Shown: in pieces, positions 1-7,081 of the stretch | How positions within the stretch are numbered: the stretch's first letter is position 1 | Layout: the number at the start of each line of letters is the position of its first letter | Program-made: the position numbers and the translations under genes | Notes under the pieces: generated by a model | Databases searched by the model: none | What the model saw: the letters and a program-made list of their open reading frames with translations, nothing else | What the model was told of the DNA's origin: nothing | Source of the DNA: Phoronis ovalis | Lineage: Eukaryota > Phoronida > Phoronidae | Length of the DNA stretch: 12,426 bases | NCBI GenBank assembly: GCA_028565635.1 | Contig: JAOXYB010045237.1 | Location: forward strand, 1 to 12,426 | Reading direction: 5' to 3'

Positions 1-66
1 GTTGATAATAGAACTTTCGAAGCTATCATTGAAGAATGTTTTTTGTCCAAATTTGATGAACATTGA
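1..66 (+). CDS. 3' end of a plus-strand coding sequence, unidentified protein (partial)
   Basis: Frame 1 is open from the first base for 21 codons, VDNRTFEAIIEECFLSKFDEH, read as VDNRTFEAIIEE then CFLSKFDEH, and stops at TGA 64-66. The composition (acidic helix with hydrophobic spacing) looks protein-like, but the stretch is too short to assign a family. Support from context: a canonical AATAAA lies 285 bases downstream at 351-356, followed by a T-rich stretch, which is what a terminal exon with a short 3'UTR should show. The gene would be convergent with the minus-strand GKAP gene. A run of this length is open by chance fairly often in one frame, so the call rests on the stop plus poly(A) arrangement. 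Confidence 0.35.
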   Translation, partial: VDNRTFEAIIEECFLSKFDEH

Positions 67-350
67 ACTGAAAGCTATTGAAGATGTAATACTGGTTTCA
101 TCTCATACCCGGGATCTCATATAGCAGTGTTCACAAGAAACTGTCCGACCCATTTGCTTTTGTGAAATATATTGTTGGCAGTAGATTCAATCATATTTAA
201 TTCCTATTGGTCACAAAGACAAAGGGTATAGGTGTATTAAGACACATTTATTGAAGAATTGATTTCTTTACAAAGCAAAGGTACATGATATATTCACAAT
301 ACATTTGGAAGACGTGTACATACACCAGAGCATTGCGTACAGTTGTTTTA
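67..350 (+). other. probable 3'UTR of the left-edge plus-strand gene
   Basis: AT-rich sequence between the TGA at 64-66 and the AATAAA at 351-356. It has no open frame of note. It is called a 3'UTR only because of what flanks it. Confidence 0.3.
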
Positions 351-356
351 AATAAA
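351..356 (+). terminator. plus-strand poly(A) signal AATAAA
   Basis: AATAAA is followed 25 to 60 bases downstream by TTTATT and a T-rich run (GATTTAATTTTTTAGTTTTT), the usual layout of a cleavage and polyadenylation site. Cleavage would fall near 365-380. It would serve the plus-strand reading frame that ends at 66. Confidence 0.45.
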
Positions 357-380
357 ACAAACACACCAATTGCAAGCACA

Positions 381-386
381 TTTATT
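381..386 (-). terminator. minus-strand poly(A) signal AATAAA
   Basis: TTTATT on the plus strand is AATAAA on the minus strand. Just downstream in the minus direction is a GT-rich stretch (GGTGTGTTTGTTTT, plus positions about 353-366), a good downstream element. This is the best-formed poly(A) module below the stop codon of the GKAP gene at 1665. A second minus-strand AATAAA (TTTATT at 247-252) and an ATTAAA (TTTAAT at 1189-1194) are alternatives. Confidence 0.45.
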
Positions 387-1664
387 TAAATCTGATTTAA
401 TTTTTTAGTTTTTCAACACAATCAGTAAAATAAATGAGATGCCATATTTCATTTGCCTATATGTACCAGTAATATCTCCAGGCCATTAATCTGCATCAAT
501 TCTTGCATATGAGACAAAAGTAGTTAGTTGCAACTGGCTATTACTAGATACACTGAGTGTCAGATTTGCACACAGTTCTACAATGCTGCTACACTGCAAC
601 ATTTAGTAATAAGCCCCCGTTTTATAATAATATTGTATATAAAAAATCTTTTAAATAAAGCTAACACTTGTTTCTATATTTAATTGGCAGAGAAGCTGTT
701 TAGATAAACATAACTCTACAAGACCTGTCTCACAGCAAGAGTTTGACAGTTAATGTAAGGATTTTTTGGTGACGCATCAATTAACCAAATTCATATAAAA
801 ACCCATTTAAAAACATCTTATTTTCGCCATAAATTCACGGCAAAAAGTATTTACAATTTCCCTTAAAATTGAATTTATATTATATCACATGACTGGGTTA
901 TTTAAAATTCATACGTAACCAATACTGTACTTGTAACCAAGGCACAATTGCTCCACTACCATAAAGCCAATACAAGTAAGCAGAAACTTAACACCGTATA
1001 GTTATGATTAGTTCCTGATCATGTTTTAAATACATGTACAAATTCTAATATCAGTGATTAAATGATTTTGAATATAGAATACTATAAGGTACCCTTTTGT
1101 AATAGTTTTTAGCAATCTATTCTATTTAGTCATTATACCACCCTATTTTACAGACAATTTACAATCGGTGGCTTCTGCACCTGTCAGTTTAATGCATTGT
1201 ATTCTAGTGTCAGCACTAGGGTACCCATTGAGAACAGTTTCCACGACATGCTACATTACATGGAAGCTATTGTACTCGATAATTTGTGGAGTGCAGATAG
1301 CAAGACTACAACTTGCCCCATTTACCAAATTTAACTGTTGGAAACTAAATATAATTAGCAGAGATTTAGCAAGTTCATATCATACACCTTGTACCCATGA
1401 GACATTTTCACGCGATGGACAGTGCAGGTCTCTTGAACTTGAACTCACCGAACATGTTGATGAGTGTTTACATCTCAAATATGTACATGCGTATGCACAG
1501 AAGGGTGGGTTTTACATTTACCAACTTGATATGATTTTAGTTTCTCGAAAGCGAAAGATGTTAAATAACTAGATAACTCTAAAATCATAATGTGTATTGG
1601 CCCAGGGGCTCTGTTTGTTCCCTAAAATGGAAGTTAATCATACTAATACAGCCTCAGGTATCTG
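387..1664 (-). other. probable long 3'UTR of the minus-strand GKAP gene
   Basis: This stretch of about 1.28 kb lies between the GKAP stop codon and the best minus-strand poly(A) signal. It is AT-rich, and no minus-strand exon with splice sites is visible in it. One stop-free plus-strand run (1168-1572) lies inside; its translation has no recognisable domain and is discussed as a finding. The 3'UTR call is inference from the flanking stop and poly(A) signals. Confidence 0.35.
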
Positions 1665-1858
1665 TTATGTGGAGCTATCCTTGGAATGAGTTGCACCTGG
1701 TACAAAAATCTCAATTTCTTCACTACTTGAGAATCTTTTTCTCATTGCTTCTTTCGCTGCTTTTAGCCTCTTTCTGGCTTCTTCTCGAGCTTTTGCCATT
1801 TCCTTTGACCTCGCTGAACTAGCACCATCTTTGGTTTTGCTGGTTTTAGTGCGAGCAC
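1665..1858 (-). CDS. DLGAP: GKAP gene exon A: basic helix, IEIFVP tail and stop
   Basis: The acceptor is GTTAGTCTCTTGTCAG, and the stop TAA is at 1667-1665. After the split Gly codon the exon encodes ARTKTSKTKDGASSARSKEM, then AKAREEARKRLKAAKEAMRK, then RFSSSEEIEIFVPG and ATHSKDSST. EARKRLxAAK and (S/E)IEI(F/Y)(V/I)P match the conserved C-terminus of DLGAP1-4. In those proteins the tail ends QTRL, a class I PDZ ligand for Shank. Here it ends DSST, without a hydrophobic final residue. Confidence 0.88.
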
Positions 1859-4800
1859 CTGACAAGAGACTAACTACTTTAAAATCACTAGCTACAACCA
1901 CAAGTTATCCGAAAACTTATTAAGGGCTGTTCCACAGAGGAGGGGGGAGGCACTTCAATAAAAGAAACATGGGCGGTGGGTTTCTAATCGATTCATGCAC
2001 ATATAAGAGTATGTAATATGTCATTTAAATTTAATATGGGTGGTGGAGTCATCTAAACAGTGCCTTTCACCTGTACAACTACAAGTGGAACAGTTCCAAT
2101 GAAGTACAAATAAAACAAAGGGCAATGGAACAACAAGGTTTACATTCTTCAGATGTCACTATTACTAATAGAGAAGCTAAGTAAAGTAGCCTAAAAGTAA
2201 TAATTCAATTTTAACAAGACGGTTAGCTGTATTAATATTTAGTGTTTATAGCTACCATTAGGTGGCATAACCACAGTACCAGTTGTGCAATGAAGATATA
2301 ATAATACACTTTACAAGCGTTCAGATATTTAGTACCAGTAGTTTAGCTTAAGTTTTACTTGTGCAAAAAGTTGCAATTATGTTCATTACTTTATTTGATT
2401 TACTATGCTTTATAAAACTTACCAGTTGAGCTTGCAACTTTTGAATGTGACACGTTTGTTGCTGAGGACGAACCTTGTTGACTTGATCCACTAGACGTCC
2501 TGCGTATACGTTGCTGAAAAGGAACATCGTTTTTAACAACTCACAATCTATTTTCCACAAAAGGCTACTCAAAGTAAAGGTGTTTTTATTCAATATATAA
2601 AAGTCCCATCTTGCCAACTTTACATTTTTGAAATGAAAGCCACCACAATACACAGCTATCTCTCACTATTACTTCAAATTTTCTTACACATCCAAATTAC
2701 ATTGATTTGTCACTGAAGAACACATCTACATCATCCTTCAACCACATTCAAATCGGTTTCTTTTCTAGTTTAGCTCATTGCAACAAGTGTACTTACTGGT
2801 TTTCTTTCTGGTTCAACCCAGTTGTTCAGTTTCATCTCTTCAATGTCTCGGATTTCTGAGATAACATCCTCAACCTGTATAACTACCATATCCCAGAATC
2901 CTGCTAAATCTTCAGATGTTGTCGTGAATGGATCATCAGGCGACTGAGTCTAAAATTAACATTTTGATTTGATACAGAAAAAGGATTTTTTCTCTGCTAA
3001 AAAATAAGAAACAATCTTTTTTGGCCAATACAAGACTGTGAGTTTGTTGTGTTTAATGTTTCATCATGCCTTGACTACATAATAATATAATTCAACTGCA
3101 CTCTAGGTTTAATGTTCCGAATGTATGCAAACAGTCCTCTATAATTTGATATTTAATTCCATCTATTTGAAAAGGCTAATAATTGATGGAGGTGCAATTA
3201 AAATTAAAAACAGTAAATAGAAAACTATGATTCTTAACCTTGAAATAACCTATGGGTCAAACTCGGGGCTTTCAAGGTAGGAATCCACTCTGCTTACCTG
3301 GGAAAACTGGGTAAAAGTGCCACTTACTTTTAGATATTTTAGCAAAGGGTATACCTGCTTCTAAGCAACAGACTAATGAAACCTCCCTAAACTTACAAGA
3401 TTTTTATGGCACAACTCTTTAAATTGCTCAAATTTTTGAGAGATGAGAAGATTTGCTTTTCCAGCTGCTGCTCGAATTTTACCACATGCTATAAAACAAG
3501 AAATGTCCTCATTAATTTATTAAGACATGATAAAGTTTACCTGAGTAAGAACTATAGAAACTTATAGAACTAGAAAAAGAAATGATATGGTTAAGATTTA
3601 TGAAGAAAAGATGGGAGTTAATATTGTTTAAACGGTTTGTATTAATTACTACTGAAACAATGTAATTACATTTCCAAATATATTTTTTATTCTTATTTAA
3701 TTTTAGTGCTAGTTTTGCTACTGTTTTAATCGTTAAGTTAAATGACAAATCAAGAATGCTAGAAATGCTTACCATCTTCTGGCAGTGTGTTGTCCTCCAT
3801 GTATTTTTCCACTTGTTTAGACAACCCTTGTAATCTAATTGTCTGGTTGGAGACAACATTAAGATAGAATTTACCATCCTGGAAAAAGCAGGAAAAAACT
3901 AGGAATGACACGAAGCTGATCATGAGAAATTAAATTGAAATTATATCATGATGAACAAAAATTTCACAGCACAAAGTTCATTCCTCTCACTTGATGGAAC
4001 TGTGGCAATCACTTCATTCTACTGAATTGTGAAAGCCCAATTAGACAATTAATGCTGGCACAGTTTACACTACTGAAAACAAATTCACAAGTTTTGCGAG
4101 GTTATTTTGCTTCACAGTTTCGTGGTTACGCAACGAAGTTTATCAATTGTCCACATATGATGTGGGACAAGTCAGTTTACAAGAAGCTACTACCATAATC
4201 ACATCGTGTACAAAGGGACTTATGAATGCAATGACAGTTGACAAGCTCCAAGCGCTGGCTTCCAGAAAACTTGCAAAATCTTCTGAAGTCTTAGCTGTTG
4301 TGAAGTCAGAGTGGACACAAAAAAGTTCATAGTTTACAGGAGCTAATGAGTTGCAAAACCTTATTTCACTTACCTTGTCTGAAGGAGAATCTGGTACACT
4401 ACACAACTTCACTTGTAATCCTGTGGTTTCAATATTTCCTATGTACTGCGTTTCACGTAGACTATTATTACCACCTTCATTTAACCCATGTTTATCCTCG
4501 TTCTTCTTTAATACAGTTTTATGGTTATCCGAGCTATCTAACTGTGCCTTTTCTACATCACAATTTAATGTTACATCTGTATGGCTAATTCCATTTACAA
4601 TCAATGATTCTTTCCCCTGTTCCCTGTTTTCTATAACATCTTTATTTCTTTCCGATATGGTACTACTATCAGTTACACCTGGATGTCCATTTAGTTTGTT
4701 TTCAGTTGACTGTGGCTGTACAGACGCTTTATTTTCTAGCAACTGTGGCTCTATATTTTCCTTTCCTGCTCCCGTCTTGGCAGGTGGTGAAAACTTTTCA

Positions 4801-5035
4801 CTTTTTTCAATGGAAGAACTATTTTTATTACCCATCGTAATGTCATCCTTTGCAGAAAGTCCTGAATTAGAATGTTCCACACCTTTCAAGGTGAATTTAT
4901 TGAATTTTGTATAGCCACTAGCTGAACAACTCAACTGCACATATCTTGGTTCTGTTTCTGATTGGACAACTGGTTCTACTCCGGTACCATCAAGAGGTGT
5001 AAGTTTCTCATCTGTGTAGAGTAGTGGTTCACTAC
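1665..5035 (-). CDS. DLGAP: GKAP-domain protein, disks-large-associated (DLGAP/SAPAP/HURP) family, C-terminal 431 codons in six exons
   Basis: Joining 5035-4374, 3878-3773, 3488-3397, 2949-2797, 2513-2423 and 1858-1665 keeps one frame (1296 bases after the first split codon) and every junction is GT-AG. Residues 1-220 are polar and disordered, with a KEN motif. Residues 221-337 match the GKAP domain: a helix with RLQGLSKQVEKYMEDN and LPED, then GKIRAAAGKANLL, then QKFEQFKELC, then TTSEDLAGFWDMV and LNNW. Residues 338-367 are a Ser/Gln linker. Residues 369-431 hold EARKRLKAAKEAMRKR and EEIEIFVP. Known family roles are postsynaptic scaffolding (DLGAP1-4, binding PSD-95 and Shank) and spindle microtubule binding (DLGAP5/HURP). 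Which role applies here cannot be told from the sequence. The N-terminal exons are missing or uncertain, so the protein is incomplete. Confidence 0.88.
1859..2422 (-). other. DLGAP: intron between GKAP exons B and A
   Basis: This 564-base GT-AG intron is in phase 1. It contains a 15-base purine run on the plus strand at 1936-1950 (AGAGGAGGGGGGAGG). I see nothing else in it. Confidence 0.75.
2423..2513 (-). CDS. DLGAP: GKAP gene exon B: Ser/Gln-rich linker
   Basis: The acceptor is GATGTTCCTTTTCAG and the donor is CAACTG|gtaagt. The exon is 91 bases, in phase 0 and out phase 1. It encodes QRIRRTSSGSSQQGSSSATN, then VSHSKVASST. It has no domain. It is a flexible, phosphorylatable linker between the GKAP domain and the basic tail helix. 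A second open frame crosses the same bases, but only this one joins exons C and A without a stop. Confidence 0.8.
2797..2949 (-). CDS. DLGAP: GKAP gene exon C: FWDM segment of the GKAP domain
   Basis: The acceptor is GTTAATTTTAG and the donor is AAACCA|gtaagt. The exon is exactly 51 codons, phase 0 to phase 0. It reads TQSPDDPFTTTSEDLAGFWD (family signature SEDLAGFWDMV, Trp at about residue 305), then MVVIQVEDVISEIRDIEEMK, then LNNWVEPERKP. QVEDV is closer to the HURP-type signature, and LNNW resembles the DLGAP1-4 LKANNW/LKANSW segment. Confidence 0.92.
2950..3396 (-). other. DLGAP: intron between GKAP exons D and C
   Basis: This 447-base GT-AG intron is in phase 0. It contains the candidate cassette exon 3354-3298, listed separately. 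I see nothing else in it. Confidence 0.75.
3298..3354 (-). CDS. DLGAP: candidate in-frame cassette exon inside the GKAP domain
   Basis: The minus strand shows an acceptor (CTGTTGCTTAGAAGCAG) and a strong donor (TTCCCAG|gtaagc) bounding exactly 57 bases. The flanking intron is phase 0, and in phase 0 the segment is stop-free: VYPLLKYLKVSGTFTQFSQ. Inclusion would add 19 residues between KNL and TQSPDD, a loop just before the FWDM helix. A second donor inside (TCTAAAA|gtaagt, exon 3354-3328) would give a 27-base form, also in frame. An open frame of this length is not rare by chance, so the support is the combination of good splice sites and length divisible by three. Confidence 0.3.
3397..3488 (-). 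CDS. DLGAP: GKAP gene exon D: core GKAP helices
   Basis: The acceptor is CTTGTTTTATAG and the donor is AATCTT|gtaagt. The exon is 92 bases and enters with two bases that complete an Ala codon split with exon E. It reads CGKIRAAAGKANLLISQ, then KFEQFKELCHKNL. The GKIRAAxGKANLL and KFxQFxxLC patterns are the most characteristic part of the GKAP family and identify the gene. Confidence 0.92.
3773..3878 (-). CDS. DLGAP: GKAP gene exon E: first helix of the GKAP domain
   Basis: The acceptor has a strong pyrimidine tract (CTGCTTTTTCCAG) and the donor is GATG|gtaagc. The exon is 106 bases, in phase 0 and out phase 1. It reads DGKFYLNVVSNQTIRLQGL, then SKQVEKYMEDNTLPED. This corresponds to the stretch in GKAP proteins where a long helix with Arg-Leu and a glutamate-rich segment ends in LxEE or LPEE. 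Confidence 0.87.
3879..4373 (-). other. DLGAP: intron between GKAP exons F and E
   Basis: This 495-base GT-AG intron is in phase 0. The part nearest exon F carries the plus-strand open exon candidate 4118-4332. The rest is AT-rich without visible structure. Confidence 0.7.
4118..4332 (+). CDS. candidate terminal exon of an unidentified plus-strand gene, nested in a GKAP intron
   Basis: A plus-strand acceptor-like site (GGTTATTTTGCTTCACAG, ending 4117) is followed by an open frame to a TAG at 4330-4332. The frame reads SWLRNEVYQLSTYDVGQVSL, then QEATTIITSCTKGLMNAMTV, then DKLQALASRKLAKSSEVLAV, then VKSEWTQKSS. The frame is already open from 4045, so 95 codons carry no stop. The composition (mixed hydrophobic, Lys/Ser, amphipathic helix) looks coding. 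The antisense frame is also open but reads as a poor protein. I do not recognise the family and see no matching upstream exon within the window. It could be a nested gene's last exon, a retrocopy fragment, or chance. Confidence 0.3.
4374..5035 (-). CDS. DLGAP: GKAP gene exon F: disordered region with KEN motif
   Basis: The acceptor is GTTATGTTACAG on the minus strand (CAG at 5038-5036) and the donor is GACAAG|gtaagtga at 4373. The exon enters in phase 1 and leaves in phase 0. It encodes about 220 residues rich in Ser, Asn, Glu and Lys, typical of the disordered region that precedes the GKAP domain. Visible motifs are FSPPAKTGAGKENIEP (KEN codons at 4763-4755) and DSPSDK at the exon end, both with SPxxK sites. 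The frame stays open for about 190 bases upstream of the acceptor and about 230 past the donor, so the 5' boundary is less certain than the 3' one. The minus-strand frame could read without interruption up to 5229. Confidence 0.8.
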
Positions 5036-5099
5036 CTGTAACATAACAATTACTATAATTATTGAACAATATATTCTCACTTAGGCTAAATTTTCTTAC

Positions 5100-5141
5100 C
5101 AAAGCTCCAAGATATTTTGATAGGTGAAGGCTGCACAGATT
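5100..5141 (-). CDS. DLGAP: candidate small upstream exon G of the GKAP gene
   Basis: On the minus strand the donor AGCTTTG|gtaaga (5099) and acceptor GCCTGAACTTAAG bound 42 bases. Read so that it joins exon F in phase, it gives SVQPSPIKISWSF followed by G across the junction and SEPLLYTDEK in exon F. A later acceptor (CTGTGCAG) would shorten it to 5130-5100. The intron to exon F would be 64 bases (5036-5099), short but possible. The alternative is that exon F simply extends left in its open frame through this region, reading KNLCSLHLSKYLGALVRKFS; that frame cannot use the good gtaaga donor in phase. Confidence 0.35.
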
Positions 5142-5502
5142 CTTAAGTTCAGGCAAACCAGAGTTTTTTGTAAGTTCGCCCCAAGAATAGAATAGAGAAC
5201 ACTCTCTGGGCAACCTTTCATCATAAAATTAATTAATGGCATGTAAAGATAATAACTTCTTTTTTGAAATTGTTGCTGACCCTCAAAAGGGCCATTGGGT
5301 TATTAAGTTTAAAAATCGGTGTTCTACCCTTGTTCCGAGCACAAGAAAACTGTACAGGAACAAAATCAGGTAAAAGTACTACAACTATGTATTTAACTTA
5401 AAAAGCTGTGTATTATCTATTTTGATGTGGTGTTATGCAACCTGTCAAATAAAACCATAAACTGACTCTACATATCAACTACATTATTTTTCCAAAGTTC
5501 AC

Positions 5503-5601
5503 CCACTTTCCAAAAGAATGCCTAGCAATCTTTCATTGTCAGAAAGAACCTGTAAAGAGTGCCATTTTCCACCCTGGGCTAACTGGCGGTAAACTCTGGT
5601 A
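5503..5601. other. coding-like island, strand and frame unresolved
   Basis: On the minus strand a good acceptor (GCTCAATTTCAG) precedes a 99-base open segment, TRVYRQLAQGGKWHSLQVLS then DNERLLGILLES, with a gtgaac donor-like site at 5502. On the plus strand the same bases read NLSLSERTCKE in one frame and SAIFHPGLTGG in another. That resembles a frameshifted copy of the LSxxxxxxxFHPGxSxG segment of some SPRY/SOCS-box proteins. Both readings are weak and they exclude each other. GC content is higher than in the neighbours. Confidence 0.2.
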
Positions 5602-5800
5602 CTGAAATTGAGCACTGTCGGTAATACAATGAAGGCTAACTCAGCACTGAATACATTTCTATTCTATTTAAAAGGCATTAAGAATGCTAGGAATACTAGG
5701 AAAAGCTATACATTGGCATGCATCAATTACAAAACAGCTTCTGTGTATTTTACCCTTGTATATAAACAAATTTATATGTTGAATGTAAAAAAAAATTCAC

Positions 5801-5835
5801 CTGGATCATAGAATTTCTTCAAAAATATACCGTAA
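5801..5835 (-). CDS. DLGAP: candidate micro-exon upstream of exon G
   Basis: The minus-strand acceptor CCCATTATTGGCCTAG and donor GATCCAG|gtgaat bound 35 bases, open only as YGIFLKKFYDP plus a final G. That G and the leading AA of exon G (5141) form GAA, giving KKFYDPESVQPSPIKISWSF. Exon G then joins exon F in phase, so the three candidates form one consistent frame. Nothing secures the next exon upstream. Short length makes chance a real alternative. Confidence 0.22.
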
Positions 5836-6500
5836 CTAGGCCAATAATGGGTTACAATAATGAACATGTTCAATGTGAAAATTAATCGATAAATTCCTCT
5901 ACCCAGTAATATCTAATAACAAGAGCTTTACGTAAATCTAAGTTGTCTATAGATTAATTTTGATTGCATATATATATAATATGTATGCAGGCACAATCAT
6001 GCAGAAGTTTTATTTCTTATTAATGTACTTTTCAAGTGCAAATTAAGTTTCCCCAGACAAAATAATAAATATTCTGTCAGTGTGCAGACACTAGAACAAA
6101 TTTATCAAACCAAAATGCATTTATCTCATCTTATCCATAACAAAAACAATGCCTACAAGATTAAAGCTCTATAAAGTATGTACTGCAGATATAAAGTAGT
6201 TAGCATTAACACCTAATCAAACTGCAAGCTCTGTATTAAGGACCTGCTGTTCTGACTAAAATCAAACCACTTCCAGGCTTACAAAATCTGTATGACAATG
6301 CATGCTTCACATTATCTGACAGGTCTTAAAATTAGATTTATAATTACAATTGTACATAAATGCATTTAAAAACCTGAACTGGAATTATGTCCTTTATAGT
6401 ACCATGCAGATACCACATAGAAATTATAAGACTTCAACCTAAAAGATTCTTCAATCAAGCAAAATCAACTCCCTATTTATAATTAATCCTTTATCTGGGA

Positions 6501-6521
6501 CCTGAAACTTCAAATTTCAGG
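6501..6521. repeat. inverted repeat, 7-bp arms
   Basis: CCTGAAA at 6501-6507 and TTTCAGG at 6515-6521 are perfect complements separated by 7 bases. No poly-T tract or partner motif gives it a role. Confidence 0.5.
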
Positions 6522-7033
6522 ATCTGATCACAAGAACTTTTATTTGCAATTTATGTTCTGAAACCTACAGGGAGTAATTTCTGTTTCTGAGAATTGCTAT
6601 CGAAACTATCCATTAGCCGCTATATTTTAGTTCATCATTTCCATGTACAACATTCCATTAGATCAATGTTGTGGCAGCAAATAATTAGATAATAAATAAA
6701 TTGTACTCCTTCTGGCAATGTACAAAATTGACCACCTCCTGTTAAAAAGGAAATGCATTATACTAGTTCCTAGAATAACTGATTTCATACAAATGCAGGG
6801 TACCCAAGACTGCCAAATGTACAAATATGATTAAATTAGGTAAACATGTACAATGCGCACATATATAGCTCTTAGAATAAAAACTACAACTATTATGTAT
6901 CCCCTGAAAAATGCAGATTCTTCACTGCCCTCTATAGGAAACTTTATCACTGGCTTACTCCAAGGCAAGAACAGGTGCATATTAATAATATAATCCAAAG
7001 CATGAGCAGTGTAGTGTCACTCTATCACTATCA

Positions 7034-7048
7034 GCATCATCATCATCA
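7034..7048. repeat. short (CAT)n microsatellite
   Basis: Four CAT units in a row plus a partial fifth. It is too short to be informative beyond marking a possibly polymorphic site. Confidence 0.6.
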
Positions 7049-7081
7049 ATACGGTCCAACATCTTTCGACTTTCATACATC

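Larger units (their letters stand above)
5836..7081. other. AT-rich non-coding stretch, probably intronic or upstream of the GKAP gene
   Basis: Stops are dense in all frames and no exon pair is supported. Small features are a TATATATATA run near 5970 and the inverted repeat at 6501-6521. If the upstream micro-exon is real, this is a 5' intron of the minus-strand gene. Confidence 0.4.

Noticed and set aside
1592-1822. Plus-strand open frame of 76 codons rich in Leu and Phe, suggestive of a membrane segment
   Set aside because: It is antisense to the basic helix of GKAP exon A. Lys/Arg/Ala codons read backwards give Phe/Leu/Ser runs.
2348-2653. Minus-strand open frame of 101 codons over exon B
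   Set aside because: It crosses the exon B acceptor and donor in a frame that does not join exons C and A. The phase-0 frame does.
3512-3877. Minus-strand open frame of 121 codons
   Set aside because: It covers GKAP exon E in the wrong frame and reads through its donor. The GKAP match lies in the other frame of 3878-3773.
4351-4914. Plus-strand open frame of 187 codons (with a second one at 4346-4588)
   Set aside because: It is antisense to GKAP exon F, whose minus-strand frame joins the GKAP domain through consistent splice sites. The plus-strand translation has no domain character.
5285-5366. Minus-strand segment after a good acceptor (TTGTTCCTGTACAG)
   Set aside because: Two frames hit stops early or before any usable donor, and the third (FSCARNKGRTPIF) has no good donor. 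No phase-consistent join to exon G or F was found except a 22-base micro-exon with a poor gtagaa donor.
5608-5811. Plus-strand open frame of 67 codons
   Set aside because: Composition follows the AT-rich background (Asn, Lys, Tyr, Thr). It has no motif, splice support or neighbours.
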